Source: CAVQBP01 sp963740945
GTDB lineage: Bacteria > Bacteroidota > Ignavibacteria > Ignavibacteriales > Ignavibacteriaceae
Length of the DNA: 64,000 bases
Direction: 5' to 3'
NCBI GenBank assembly: GCA_963740945.1
Contig: CAVUGE010000036.1
Span: 24,523-88,522 of the forward strand
Of the stretch, positions 27,727 through 37,187 are shown in pieces (positions within the stretch are counted from its first letter, which is position 1; every line of letters starts with the position of its first letter). The translations under genes were made by a program, and so were the position numbers. Below the pieces are notes generated by a model. The model did no database searches, was not told the origin of the DNA, and saw only the letters and a list, made by a program, of their open reading frames with translations.

Positions 27727-27990
27727 ATGACTTACTTATGGCAGGAAGAAAGGGGTAAAAAATATTATAGGATTCAAACGGATGATATTGATATAGCAAA
27801 GAAGATGAAAAGAAGAAATGGATTTCATTTAATTGGATATGTGTTGAATGGAAAGTCCGGTCAGGGGACATGTCTGTGGATATTTGGTTGTGAATTTTCC
27901 AGGCCTGATATAGCAAAGGAAACTCTTAAATCAGTTACAGGGCAAGAGGTAAAAATCGATTCTGAGGGGTGTTTTTCTTTTGGTCATTAA
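27727..27990 (+). CDS. Small hypothetical protein downstream of integrase
   Basis: 87 residues beginning 3 bp after the integrase stop, so almost certainly co-transcribed. 'TDDIDIAKKMKRRNGFHLIGY' and 'TLKSVTGQEVKIDSEGCFSF' look like a compact alpha/beta protein. Its position suggests a recombination directionality or regulatory factor, but no known motif supports this. The last codons run into the GTCATT repeat array. Confidence 0.55.
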   Translation: MTYLWQEERGKKYYRIQTDDIDIAKKMKRRNGFHLIGYVLNGKSGQGTCLWIFGCEFSRPDIAKETLKSVTGQEVKIDSEGCFSFGH

Positions 27991-28116
27991 GTCATTAGAG
28001 AAGTCAATAGTCATTCGGTTGTCATTCGATGGTCAATCAATGGTCATTTGTAGTCATTGGGTCATTTGTTCCCGCTTCACCATTAGGCTCAGCGGGACAG
28101 GCATTCGGTCATTAGG
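27981..28116 (+). repeat. GTCATT minisatellite, locus 1
   Basis: Imperfect units of 'AGTCATT' and 'TGGTCATTT' repeat from the end of the small gene, interrupted at about 28070-28100 by a hairpin TCCCGC...GCGGGA followed by CAGGC. The remaining gap to the primase start holds a copy of the 22.9-kb non-coding repeat (28170-28265) and a short GATTACAA array (28280-28317). Sister arrays lie at 48429 and 59962. Confidence 0.8.
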
Positions 28117-28403
28117 AAAAAGAGGAGGAAATCTGAAAATCGATTCTGAGGACATTTTTTTTAATGAGAAGGGGTAAGTATAGGGTTGAGGAAAATAGGG
28201 GGCTTAGAAGTGAAAAAATGGTCTAAAACCTACACTATTTGGTAATGAAAGATAAGGGTTGAACTAAAAAAAATAGATCAAATTACAAGATTACAAAATT
28301 ACATGATTACAAGATTTGGATAACAAAGTGCATAGTGCAATACGTAAAGTATTATTCAATAATCATTATAAAAAATAAAGTAAAATAATTTTGAGGAATA
28401 AAT

Positions 28404-30773
28404 ATGATTTATAAACGATTAGCAAAGGCTTATAATAAAAAATTTGGGTTTAATGTTTTGCCGGTGCAAGGGAAGAGGCCTACTATTGCATGGGAAAACT
28501 GGCAGTTGATTGAACAAAGTGAAAAGGATATTGAGGATCTTGCATGGAATGAAAACATATCAGGTATAGGTGGAGTGTGCGGTTTAAATAATATCAGGAA
28601 TCTGGATTTTGATAAGGTTACTAGCGGGAGTATAATTGAAACTTTTTGTGATCGTCTTGGATTGGGAAGGGAATATGTATGGCTTGTAAAGAGCGGCAGC
28701 GGTAAGGGTTTCCATATATGGCTGAAGGTAAGGGAAAGTGAAATGTTGAGTAAAAGGTTAAATGGTCCCAAAAGTGTTTACCGGTTAAAGCTGAAGGAGG
28801 ATGGGTATTGCGATCATATTGAATTAAGATGGAATAGATCGCAGACTATACTGCCATATTCGCAGCATGAGAGCGGAAATAAGTATTCATTTCTTTATAA
28901 TGATCCTAAAGAACCTCCGGTTGAAGTTGCGCCAAATGTGCTTATTGAATGCTTGGAGGAGCTTTGCGACCTGGATAAGGAGAAAGAAATTCTTGAGATA
29001 GGGAAGAGGACGTTTGAGCCGGCAGGGTTTGATAATGAGAAGCTGGAAAGTGCAATTGAATATCTTGAGACTAATCTTCCGGGTAACTGTTATGAGGATT
29101 GGTATAGAATCGGTTTCGGGCTGGTGACAATTGGAGAGGAAGGGAGGGGATTCTTTTTAAAGCTGAGCTTAAGTAATCCGCATTATCATGATACGGAGTT
29201 TGAGATAAATAAGAAGTTTGATGAGCTGATGGGAAGGTTTGACGGAAGAATTACACTCGGTACTGTTTATCATATTGCAGAGAAGTATGGGTGGAAAAAG
29301 CCGTTTGTAAAGTTCTGGTTTATAGAAAATGATAAGACAAAGATATCAAAGCAGAACTTTAAGAGGTTCCTGGAAGAAAACGGGTATTGCAAGCTGCAGC
29401 TTGAGAAGGGTTATATTCTTCTTAGGGTTAGTAAAAACATAGTCAGGGAAATCCAGATTTTTAATATAAAGGATTTTGTGATTAACTATCTGAAGGGGAT
29501 GGATGATGATTATTTCAGGGATACAAAGAAGGTAAAGGTAATCGATGCGATAATAAAGGGAGCTCCGCAGCATTTCGGAAATACCTTCCTGGAATTCCTT
29601 GAGACAAGGAAACCGGAATTTTTGCGCGATACGAAGGATAAAGGGTTTCTCTTTTTCTCCAATTGTTTTGTGGAGGTGACGAAAATAAAGGTTGAGGTAA
29701 AGAAGTATGAAGAGCTGGAAGGGTTTATCTGGGACAGGCAGGTGATACCGCAGAAGTTTTCTATTGAGCAAAAAAAGGAAAAAGAGAAATCAACATCCAG
29801 TCTCATCAAGAATGAGCCTAGGCAGGCAGAATTTGAATTGTTTATCCGGAATATATGTAAGAATGATGAGCAAAGGATTTTATCGATTAGGAGTGCAATA
29901 GGGTACTTGCTGCATAATTATAAGGATTCAGCTAATGCTAAGGCAGTAATCTTTCTTGATGAAAAGCTTAGTGATGGTGCTTATGGGAGGAGCGGTAAAG
30001 GGTTAGTGGCTCAAGCAGTTGGGAAATTAAGGAAGACTGTAAGGCTCGATGGCAGGAATTTTAATTTTTCAAAGAGCTTCAGCTTTCAGTCGGTTAATCT
30101 TGATACTGCAATAATAGAGTTTAATGACGTAACAAAGAAATTCAATTTTGATAAGCTGTTTTCAATTATTACTGATGATATAACTGTGGAGAAGAAGAAT
30201 CAGAATGAAATGATAATTCCGTTTCATCAGTCGCCTAAGATTATTATTTCTACTAATTATACAATTGCAGGGTCAGATGATTCTACGTTGGACAGGCAGT
30301 TTGTAGTAGAATTTTCGGATCATTATAATAAATCGCACCGGCCGATAGATGAGTTCGGGCATAGGTTTTTTAATGAGTGGAGCAGTGTGGAGTGGAATAG
30401 TTTTAATAATTATATGATCGGGTGCATGCAGTTGTACCTTGATAGAGGACTTGTGGATTACGGGCATGTGAATCTGGAGAGGAAGAAGTTGATTGATTCT
30501 ACCAGTGAGGAGTTTGCGGAGTTTTTTGAGAATATTGATTATTCAATTGAACATAATAGAAAAGAATTAATGGAAAATTTTAAGAAGGAATATGATTTTG
30601 AGGAATTGAGACTAACTAAATTTACCAGGTGGTTGAAGGAAGCTGGGAGGATAAAGAAATATAAGGTTAGTGAAAGGAAATCGGGAGGGGAAAGATTCAT
30701 TAGTTATAATGGGGAAAATGCAAACCAAACCCACCCGGAAAAGAAAGTTGGACAGATGGACACTTTGATTTAG
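28404..30773 (+). CDS. Primase-helicase (Prim-Pol plus D5-type SF3 helicase)
   Basis: A 789-residue replication protein. The N-terminal bifunctional primase/polymerase domain (about 1-165) has 'GFNVLPVQGKRPTIAWENWQ', 'RNLDFDKVT' (metal-binding Asp) and 'VKSGSGKGFHIWLK'. A PriCT-like domain lies at about 215-300. The C-terminal helicase (about 480-700) has Walker A 'YGRSGKGLVAQAVGKL', Walker B 'DTAIIEFNDV' and the sensor 'PKIIISTNYTI'. Such fusions start replication of plasmids, phages and satellite elements, so this island can probably replicate or once did. It lies downstream of integrase 2 and its small partner and just before a cluster of TTTGGACA repeats. Confidence 0.88.
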   Translation: MIYKRLAKAYNKKFGFNVLPVQGKRPTIAWENWQLIEQSEKDIEDLAWNENISGIGGVCGLNNIRNLDFDKVTSGSIIETFCDRLGLGREYVWLVKSGSGKGFHIWLKVRESEMLSKRLNGPKSVYRLKLKEDGYCDHIELRWNRSQTILPYSQHESGNKYSFLYNDPKEPPVEVAPNVLIECLEELCDLDKEKEILEIGKRTFEPAGFDNEKLESAIEYLETNLPGNCYEDWYRIGFGLVTIGEEGRGFFLKLSLSNPHYHDTEFEINKKFDELMGRFDGRITLGTVYHIAEKYGWKKPFVKFWFIENDKTKISKQNFKRFLEENGYCKLQLEKGYILLRVSKNIVREIQIFNIKDFVINYLKGMDDDYFRDTKKVKVIDAIIKGAPQHFGNTFLEFLETRKPEFLRDTKDKGFLFFSNCFVEVTKIKVEVKKYEELEGFIWDRQVIPQKFSIEQKKEKEKSTSSLIKNEPRQAEFELFIRNICKNDEQRILSIRSAIGYLLHNYKDSANAKAVIFLDEKLSDGAYGRSGKGLVAQAVGKLRKTVRLDGRNFNFSKSFSFQSVNLDTAIIEFNDVTKKFNFDKLFSIITDDITVEKKNQNEMIIPFHQSPKIIISTNYTIAGSDDSTLDRQFVVEFSDHYNKSHRPIDEFGHRFFNEWSSVEWNSFNNYMIGCMQLYLDRGLVDYGHVNLERKKLIDSTSEEFAEFFENIDYSIEHNRKELMENFKKEYDFEELRLTKFTRWLKEAGRIKKYKVSERKSGGERFISYNGENANQTHPEKKVGQMDTLI

Positions 30774-30975
30774 CATTTGAGACTGAAATTGAATTTGGAA
30801 GTGTCCAAGTGTCCAAATATGCTTATATTCTTTGAATTCAGTCTGTTTTTAATGTTTTGTGTGGACAGATTGGTGGACACTTTTAGGAAAAGTCAGGACA
30901 TTTGGACACTTTGGAGAGATTTTGGACAATATTTAAGGGGATTTGGACAGTTTGGAGAGGGAAAAGTGTCCAAGC
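30745..30975. repeat. TTTGGACA/GTGTCCAA repeat cluster (possible iterons)
   Basis: At least seven copies of TGGACA, most as TTTGGACA or TGGACACTTT, and several inverted GTGTCCAA copies, spread over the last bases of the primase-helicase gene and 200 bp beyond. A 67-residue frame at 30777 runs through it but is made of the repeats and lacks protein character. The position next to a replicative helicase makes an origin with iterons one option; a degenerate minisatellite is the alternative. Confidence 0.5.
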
Positions 30976-31135
30976 TTTAGTTTTCCTGACTGTTTAAAGA
31001 TTTTGCGGTGTACTTTTCAGAAAACTCCAACGTTATAATTTCAAAACTTTATGTTATAAATTTAGTAGAGACACCATCTTTTAATTCCGATTTTGAATTC
31101 AGAAAATTTGTTAAACATTAAAACCGGAGGTTGAG

Positions 31136-31693
31136 ATGAGAAATTTATTATTAGCAATAATGATTTTAGGGGTAGCTTTTTTTATTGGCTGCGAAAAAGA
31201 AAATCCTGTTTCTGCAATATCAAACCAGGGTAATACCAGCTTAAATAAGAATAGTCCTTACAAAAGTATTCCGGACCCGATCATGGATTCTTTTTATACG
31301 TCCTTCCAATTATCCGGTGATTATTCAAATAATGTCCGAACTTCGATACTTGAAATATCAGGCAGCAGTTATGTAAGCGGGCTCGGTTATTCAAAGATTT
31401 TCTCCTATTCAAGGATAAATTCAAATATTCAAACCGGTTCATTGGAAATTACAACAACCGGGGGAGATAAAATCATAGGATCAATATCAGGAGTAATTCA
31501 AAAAGGTACAGGTAGTGTTTTATACTTTTCAGGTAAATACAAATTTACCAGTGGTACAGGAAACCTCTTTGGTACAATTGGAGATGGAAATTATTCAGGA
31601 TATTTCAACCAAAACGGATCTACAGGTAGATTTATTCTTAATGGTGTTATCCATTTACCGGAGGTAATCAGGATAGGCAGAAATAGTGAGTAA
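31136..31693 (+). CDS. Lipoprotein, unknown function
   Basis: 185 residues with a lipoprotein signal; lipobox FFIGC with Cys19. GGAGGTTG precedes the ATG, an unusually clear Shine-Dalgarno for this genome. The mature part is Ser/Gly/Thr-rich with beta-strand character ('ITTTGGDKIIGSISGVIQKG'), like a small beta-sandwich exposed at the cell surface or periplasm. No family recognised. It is island cargo between the replication gene and the kinase gene. Confidence 0.65.
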   Translation: MRNLLLAIMILGVAFFIGCEKENPVSAISNQGNTSLNKNSPYKSIPDPIMDSFYTSFQLSGDYSNNVRTSILEISGSSYVSGLGYSKIFSYSRINSNIQTGSLEITTTGGDKIIGSISGVIQKGTGSVLYFSGKYKFTSGTGNLFGTIGDGNYSGYFNQNGSTGRFILNGVIHLPEVIRIGRNSE

Positions 31694-31736
31694 ATCTTAA
31701 ACTTTAAAATCTGTTCATCTATTGGGGAGCCCAAAC

Positions 31737-31892
31737 ATGAAATTGAAAGTTATAAATTTATTTGTTTTATCTTTTCTTTTTACAGTGCAAAATTATTTCT
31801 TTTATTTATCAGATTCGAATCAGGATTTAGACTCATATATTAAATTTCTAAATCTTATCCTATTAAATTCCTTAAATAATATACCTCCATAA
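31737..31892 (+). CDS. Short secreted peptide
   Basis: 51 codons: MKLKVINLFVLSFLFTVQNY begins with two Lys and a hydrophobic stretch, a plausible signal peptide, followed by 25 residues ending NSLNNIPP. It sits 43 bp after the lipoprotein gene on the same strand. No good ribosome site. Either a real small peptide or the start of a lost gene. Confidence 0.3.
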   Translation: MKLKVINLFVLSFLFTVQNYFFYLSDSNQDLDSYIKFLNLILLNSLNNIPP

Positions 31893-31972
31893 TAGAAATA
31901 GAGTGAATCAGCTACTAATTTTATAAAAATATTTAAATAGAAAATTTATGTATAAAAAATCTGGAGGAAACA

Positions 31973-32461
31973 ATGGGAAATTTAGAAATAGCACTCAATG
32001 CAGCTCTAAAGGGGCCGGAAAAGAAAAAGATTAAATTGTTTAATCATGAGTTCAATGTAAAACCTGTTGAAATTATAACTAGCGGAAATATAAAAAGAGC
32101 TACAGGGCAATTATCTCATGTTCTTGCCTGGCGCCCAGATGATCAGGTTTACTATACGATTACAAAAAAAGATGATGGAACTATAAAAGGAATAAAAATA
32201 AAGATTAGCCGCGGAGGTGGAGCATCTTATATAGCCGCATTAGCATCCATAACTTCAGATGTTTTAATCGGTGTTCCAATTCCATCTAGTTCCATAGAAA
32301 GCGTATCAAGAAAATTAGGTAGAATATTGGAAGGAGGCTGGGAAGACGTGGCTGAATATTTTATAGATATGATTGCTCTATCCATCCCGACAACTCATAC
32401 TTCAAAAGATTTTATAAGAACGGTACAACTTGTTAATGCTGAAGTTCATGCTTCATTATAA
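31973..32461 (+). CDS. Hypothetical protein, island cargo
   Basis: 162 residues with a clear GGAGG 7 bp before ATG. No signal peptide; one mildly hydrophobic stretch ('YIAALASITSDVLIGVPIP') at about 84-102 and a basic middle ('DGTIKGIKIKISRGGGASYI'). I recognise no family. It sits between the small secreted peptide and the kinase with its own ribosome site, so it is probably expressed. Confidence 0.55.
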   Translation: MGNLEIALNAALKGPEKKKIKLFNHEFNVKPVEIITSGNIKRATGQLSHVLAWRPDDQVYYTITKKDDGTIKGIKIKISRGGGASYIAALASITSDVLIGVPIPSSSIESVSRKLGRILEGGWEDVAEYFIDMIALSIPTTHTSKDFIRTVQLVNAEVHASL

Positions 32462-33075
32462 ATATATATATTTTCAATTTGAAACTTTAATTGTCATAGT
32501 CTCACATTCAGGTGGGGCTATGGCATAAATTATTGTTTTTTACACATTTTGTATATCCTCTGGAATATTGGATAAATGGAATAATGATATTGTGTTATAT
32601 TTTGCATAGTTCTAATATCTCATCACTCCATAAGTGTTGATTGTCTAAGGTAAGTGATTAATTTGAGAATTTTTTAAAAATTTCACTTATTTTTCAAGTT
32701 TTACCTACCTTTTAATTTCTCCCTATTTGTAAAGTCGAAAATTATTTGTATTATAATATTAATCAAAAATCCTTCCTGTTAATCCAATATATAGCCAGGA
32801 ATTTATGGATGATTAAGTAATAAAAGTTTTCATTAATTCATTTATCCTTAGTAGAAACTTATTCATTTATCCTTTGATATTATAGAATAGTTGATTGTAA
32901 ATAGATACTACATCATTTATGTGAATTAGACTAAGGCAAACCTGCCGCCGGATCTGCATATAATATAAAGTTTTTTATGATAATGAAAATAAAACATCTC
33001 ATTATATTATAAAAACTAAGCGAAAAATTGAAAAAGGATCTGGTTATAAAGTCTAATAAAATTGAATCGTATTAT
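32462..33075. other. AT-rich gap upstream of the kinase gene
   Basis: About 600 bp without a convincing ORF, very AT-rich. No repeat, tRNA or terminator seen. Presumably contains the promoter of the kinase gene. Confidence 0.4.
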
Positions 33076-35685
33076 ATGATAGATAAACTAATATCTCACT
33101 ATAAAATAATAGAAAAGCTTGGCGAAGGCGGAATGGGAGTACTCTATCTAGCCAATGATGTAAATATAAACCGGAAAGCTGTTCTTAAGTTTTTACCTGC
33201 CGATGTAACCAATGATCCTGATATTAATAACAGATTTAAGAGAGAAGCACAGGCAGCAGGTTCATTAAGCCATCCTAATATAGTTACAATTTATGATGTT
33301 GGTGTTCATGAAGGGAGAAGCTTCATTGCAATGGAATATATTGAGGGGAAAACACTTAGGGAATTAATAAATAGTGATGAACTAACAATTGAGAAAATTA
33401 CCGGCATTACAATTCAAATTTGTGAAGGACTGAATGAAGCGCACAGTAAAGGAATAATCCACAGGGATATAAAACCGGAAAACATTATTATAGATGAAAA
33501 AGGAAAGGTGAAGATACTTGACTTTGGATTAGCAAAAGTTAAAGGGAAGACACAGTTAACAAAGGATGGTTCAACTTTAGGGACTGTAAAGTATATGTCT
33601 CCCGAACAAATACGGAATGAAAGAGTAGATAAGAGGACAGATATATGGTCAGTTGGAGTAATGCTTTATGAAATGATAACGGGAAGATATCCGTTTAAGG
33701 GAGAATATGAGGCTTCACTTTTTTATTCAATAATAAATGATCAGCCGGAACCGATAGCAAGATATAAATCCGGAATAAGCGAAGGCTTCCAGAGGATAAT
33801 AGATAAGGCGTTAGACAAAGATGCTGAAACAAGGTATAAGCATATTGATGAGTTGCTGGCTGATTTAAAAAGAGAAAAGAGAGAGAGCACTGAATCAGTT
33901 ATCATAAAAAAAAGTTCCTTTGAAAAGGGAAAGAAATCAAAGAAAAAAAAATACATAATTGCTGCTTCAATTCTAATAATGGTACTTGTTGGCTTTGGTG
34001 CAAATTATTTATTAAATAATAGTATAAGAATAATTAACCCACCACGACATTTACAGTTAACGTTTAACGGTAATGTCTGTTTGATAGGCAGTTTAATTTC
34101 AGATTATACTCAAATCTCACCTGATGGAAAATATACAGCTTATGTGGTAAATAAAGGGAATATAAAAACTATTTGTGTCAAAGAGAATTTTAGTGACAAA
34201 TCTTATGAAATTTATAATACCAAGACTATTGAATGTTTAAGATGGTCCCCAAATAGTAATGAAATACTATTTAGTGGTTCTATTCTAGGTCCAGATAAAA
34301 CCGAGCTTAAAATTCCCAGAAATTTTTCATGCTTTATAATTCCTAAATTTGGAGGAAGAGCTGAACCAATTCATGACTGGATGTGGTATGGATGTTGGTC
34401 TCCTGATGGGAATTCATTGGCGTTAATTTATATTATGAATGATTCTATTAGAGTTATTAATCGAAGGACCCAAGAGAGAGAAAAAACTATAAAATTGAAT
34501 GGAGATTATACTAATTTTTTAGACATTGATTGGGCACTAAGAGGGAATAATTTTGTCTGCTTAACATTTAATGACAAAAACCAGAAATATATTTTATGGA
34601 CTATAGGAACCAATGGTGAGCATCAGCAAAAGATATTAGAAAGTAATAAAGAAATATATTCGCCGCGGTGGTCTGCAGACGGAAAATGTATTTATTACCT
34701 TCTTGAAAAGGATGAATCAAGAGATTTAATGAAAATTGAAGTTTCTGATGAGATTGCAGAAAATAATTCAAAAGTTATTTTTAGCGGACTGGAAGCTTAT
34801 GGGTTTTCGCTTTCAAGTAATAACAAAAAGCTTGTTTACACAAAATATTTTGGATATTCAAATATTTGGAAATTATCCTTAGAAAAAGGAACAAAATCTT
34901 TTCAGCAAATAAAATTAACAGAAGGTACAAATTCATTTAGCGGAATAACTATTTCACCTAACAAAAAGAAAATCGCTTTTGTTAGTAAAGGAAAGATTTA
35001 TGTAAAATCAATTAATGAAGGAGAAATTAAACAAATTTCATCCGGTGATTTTGAATGCAGCAGCCCTAGCTGGAGCCCGGATGGAAAGGATATAGCTTTT
35101 TTCTCAGGCTCAGATATTATAATCGCTGATATTGTGGAAGGTATTGTTCAAAGAAAAATTAAAAATATAGAATTTGGCTCCAGTTTATTTTGGAGTACTG
35201 ACTCAATTCTTTTTTTTAATAATCTTTTAAATTATAATTTATACATTTTTAACATGTACACCAATGAAAAAAAAGAATTACTAAAAGATAGTAAAGACAA
35301 AGGATGGATTTTAAAACCTATAGATTCACCGAATAAGAAAAAAATAGTAGTATATTGGAAGAGATTGGGAGATCAAACATTAGATGGTTTGTGGGTTATT
35401 TCAACAGATGACTCTGTAGAAAATCATTTACTCTGGCAAAATGTGTGGCCCATGGAATGGTCAGATGATGGTAAATGGATTTATGCGATTAGTTATGATA
35501 ATGTACCGGCAGAAATATTAAAAGTATCTTCAACCAGCAGTTCAGTTAAAGAACGCATAAAATTCCCGTTTGATAATATCTGGGGAGCAGATATAACTCC
35601 TGATGGAAGTACTATAATCTGTAATGTTGGAGAGGAAACTTCAGATGTTTGGATGATAGAAAATTTTGATCCGGATGTGGAGTGA
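33076..35685 (+). CDS. Membrane Ser/Thr protein kinase with C-terminal PD40 beta-propeller
   Basis: 869 residues from ATG 33076 (MIDKLISHYKIIEKLGEGG), the usual start of this family; a TTG at 33028 would add 16 atypical residues. The kinase domain spans about 8-270: glycine loop GEGGMGVLYLA, catalytic Lys in 'KAVLKFLP', 'IIHRDIKPENI', 'DFGLAKV' and 'YMSPEQ'. All catalytic residues are present. One transmembrane helix (about 295-315, 'YIIAASILIMVLVGFG') leads to an extracytoplasmic propeller with repeated 'WSPDGK'-type blades (for example near 34385, 34665 and 35065), a likely ligand sensor. Such PknB-like fusions are frequent in this phylum. Its place at the end of a mobile island is notable. 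Confidence 0.88.
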   Translation: MIDKLISHYKIIEKLGEGGMGVLYLANDVNINRKAVLKFLPADVTNDPDINNRFKREAQAAGSLSHPNIVTIYDVGVHEGRSFIAMEYIEGKTLRELINSDELTIEKITGITIQICEGLNEAHSKGIIHRDIKPENIIIDEKGKVKILDFGLAKVKGKTQLTKDGSTLGTVKYMSPEQIRNERVDKRTDIWSVGVMLYEMITGRYPFKGEYEASLFYSIINDQPEPIARYKSGISEGFQRIIDKALDKDAETRYKHIDELLADLKREKRESTESVIIKKSSFEKGKKSKKKKYIIAASILIMVLVGFGANYLLNNSIRIINPPRHLQLTFNGNVCLIGSLISDYTQISPDGKYTAYVVNKGNIKTICVKENFSDKSYEIYNTKTIECLRWSPNSNEILFSGSILGPDKTELKIPRNFSCFIIPKFGGRAEPIHDWMWYGCWSPDGNSLALIYIMNDSIRVINRRTQEREKTIKLNGDYTNFLDIDWALRGNNFVCLTFNDKNQKYILWTIGTNGEHQQKILESNKEIYSPRWSADGKCIYYLLEKDESRDLMKIEVSDEIAENNSKVIFSGLEAYGFSLSSNNKKLVYTKYFGYSNIWKLSLEKGTKSFQQIKLTEGTNSFSGITISPNKKKIAFVSKGKIYVKSINEGEIKQISSGDFECSSPSWSPDGKDIAFFSGSDIIIADIVEGIVQRKIKNIEFGSSLFWSTDSILFFNNLLNYNLYIFNMYTNEKKELLKDSKDKGWILKPIDSPNKKKIVVYWKRLGDQTLDGLWVISTDDSVENHLLWQNVWPMEWSDDGKWIYAISYDNVPAEILKVSSTSSSVKERIKFPFDNIWGADITPDGSTIICNVGEETSDVWMIENFDPDVE

Positions 35686-35686
35686 A

Positions 35687-35833
35687 ATGAAAGCAAAAGA
35701 TAAATATGAACAGAAGTTTGAGCAATTTGAAGATAAGTTAAGCGGCTTGCAGAATGCTGTTGATGAACTAAAAATTCTAAATGAAATAGCGTTGGCTGCC
35801 GGAAGAACTATTGACGTGGATCCTCTGAAGTGA
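35687..35833 (+). CDS. Truncated N-terminus of a signalling protein (48 aa)
   Basis: Starts one base after the kinase stop and encodes a coiled-coil leader ('QFEDKLSGLQNAVDELKILN') ending in DVDPLK. In this phylum such a leader usually precedes a GAF or sensor domain in a much larger protein, so the gene appears cut short about 1.2 kb from the island end. Family assignment is inference. Confidence 0.4.
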   Translation: MKAKDKYEQKFEQFEDKLSGLQNAVDELKILNEIALAAGRTIDVDPLK

Positions 35834-35956
35834 GGTTAAATACTATAAATGCGGTAAGACGGAAAGCCTCATTTTATTATTAAAATCATTACTAAAACTT
35901 TTATTAAAAATGATAGAAAATCAAAATCTCTCTTAACTAAAAAATCTCTTTTCAAT

Positions 35957-36976
35957 TTATAATAAATTAACTGCATTCATCAAATTTTGCTGCTGTAGGT
36001 GAGAATAAATTTGGGTTGTACTTAAATCTTCATGACCTAGCAATTCTTTAACAACATATAAAGAAACACCTCTTTGAACCAACAACGAAGCGAAAGAATG
36101 ACGTAAAGAATGAAAGTGAATTTTGTCATCTAACCCTACTGCACGAACCACTTTCTTAAATTTCTTACTTATATAATCCTCATTTAGTCTAATACCATTT
36201 ATTCGTGTGAAGACATAATCATCATTAGAAATATTTATAATTTTAGGAATTTTTTTTGAGAGATTATTTCTGAGGATAGAGCAAATGGGTATAATTCTTT
36301 CCTGTTTACTTTTTGTCGTAAAAGTATCTGAACACTTAACCATAATAATATTTTGATTAAGATCAATCCAGCTCCATTTCATATTAACCAATTCTCCAGC
36401 GCGCATGCCGGTGTAAAAGGCTGTAAGAAATAAATCTTTAAGAAATGATTCTGAAGTGTTACCTATTATCATTTGGACTTCGATTTCTGAAATAAAAATA
36501 GGTAATTGTTTTATAACTTTGGGGGATTTGATTTTTTTTAGTGGATTCTCGGATAGGTAATCCCAAATTACTGCTTTACTAAAGGCAGCTTTAAGAGTTC
36601 TATAATAAAGAGCAGAAGCTTTCTGAGCACGTGAAAATGTTATATTAATAAATTTATCCAATGTTTTAAGATCTAACCAATTAAGATAAATATCACCTGT
36701 AAATTTAATTAACATATTAAAAGAGAGTTTTACTGAACGAACATAATGTTTTGATTTAGAGGTTTGAATAAAATCTATATACTCATCCAGGAATTTTGAT
36801 AAGGAAATATTTTGGATTTTTTCTGGTTGCGGTTTTGAAATATTTATTTGAAAATTCTCTAGAAAACTTTCTGCATCTTTATGATTAGTAGTTTTGGTAG
36901 AAACAGTTGTTCTTTTCTTTCCGATGAAATAAACGAGCTGATAAAATGGGGATTTTTCATTTTTTACTAAGTACAT
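35957..36976 (-). CDS. Island tyrosine integrase
   Basis: 339 residues from ATG 36976 (MYLVKNEKSPFYQLVYFIGK), chosen because AAAGGAG lies 8 bp upstream; a longer frame to 37033 would read through the arm sites. N-terminal arm-binding domain about 1-50, core-binding domain about 60-150, catalytic domain with 'AFYTGMRAGELVNMKW' (Arg I), 'IHFHSLRHSFASLLVQRGV' (H-x-x-R) and 'LLGHEDLSTTQIYSHLQ' (Tyr). It is read away from the right att repeat 94 bp upstream, the normal arrangement for a tRNA-inserted island. A scrap of a near-identical C-terminus lies at 42387. The arm sites overlap its probable promoter, so self-regulation is likely. Confidence 0.92.
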   Translation of the reverse strand: MYLVKNEKSPFYQLVYFIGKKRTTVSTKTTNHKDAESFLENFQINISKPQPEKIQNISLSKFLDEYIDFIQTSKSKHYVRSVKLSFNMLIKFTGDIYLNWLDLKTLDKFINITFSRAQKASALYYRTLKAAFSKAVIWDYLSENPLKKIKSPKVIKQLPIFISEIEVQMIIGNTSESFLKDLFLTAFYTGMRAGELVNMKWSWIDLNQNIIMVKCSDTFTTKSKQERIIPICSILRNNLSKKIPKIINISNDDYVFTRINGIRLNEDYISKKFKKVVRAVGLDDKIHFHSLRHSFASLLVQRGVSLYVVKELLGHEDLSTTQIYSHLQQQNLMNAVNLL

Positions 36977-36994
36977 TTTTGTAACTCCTTTTAG

Positions 36995-37014
36995 TGTATG
37001 GACTGTGTATGGAG
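36995..37014 (+). promoter_or_regulatory. Putative integrase arm-type sites at the right end
   Basis: TGTATGGACT and GTGTATGGAG abut, matching 17381-17400 at 19 of 20 bases. They lie between the integrase ribosome site and the att core, so integrase bound here could also repress its own gene. Confidence 0.6.
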
Positions 37015-37069
37015 TTACCATAAAAACTCGCATTGATTACAAAGAAGTTAAGAATCCCTGTGATTTGTA

Positions 37070-37125
37070 AATCAGCCGGTCGGCGGTTCAAATCCGTCCG
37101 CCAGCTCTTGAAAAGCTCGATTTTA
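37070..37125. repeat. attR: right copy of the 56-bp island direct repeat
   Basis: Identical to 17262-17317. Only the 3' end of the tRNA is present here and the 5' half is absent, as expected for a duplicated attachment core. The DNA beyond it resembles the left end of the island again (terminator, arm-like repeats, ATPase 3' end), so it also serves as the left end of a second element. Confidence 0.93.
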
Positions 37126-37146
37126 TTACAAAATCGGGCTTTTTTA
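37113..37146 (+). terminator. Hairpin after the duplicated tRNA end
   Basis: AAGCTCGATTTT / AAAATCGGGCTT with a 5-base loop and a T run, the counterpart of the terminator at 17305. With no intact tRNA upstream it is a passenger of the att duplication. Confidence 0.75.
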
Positions 37147-37187
37147 TTTTAATGACTTTAAATAGTCCCGATGATTTTTGATCATAC

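Noticed and set aside
30777..30980. 67-residue ORF after the primase-helicase
   Set aside because: The frame consists largely of TTTGGACA repeats and their mirror copies; no ribosome site and no domain.
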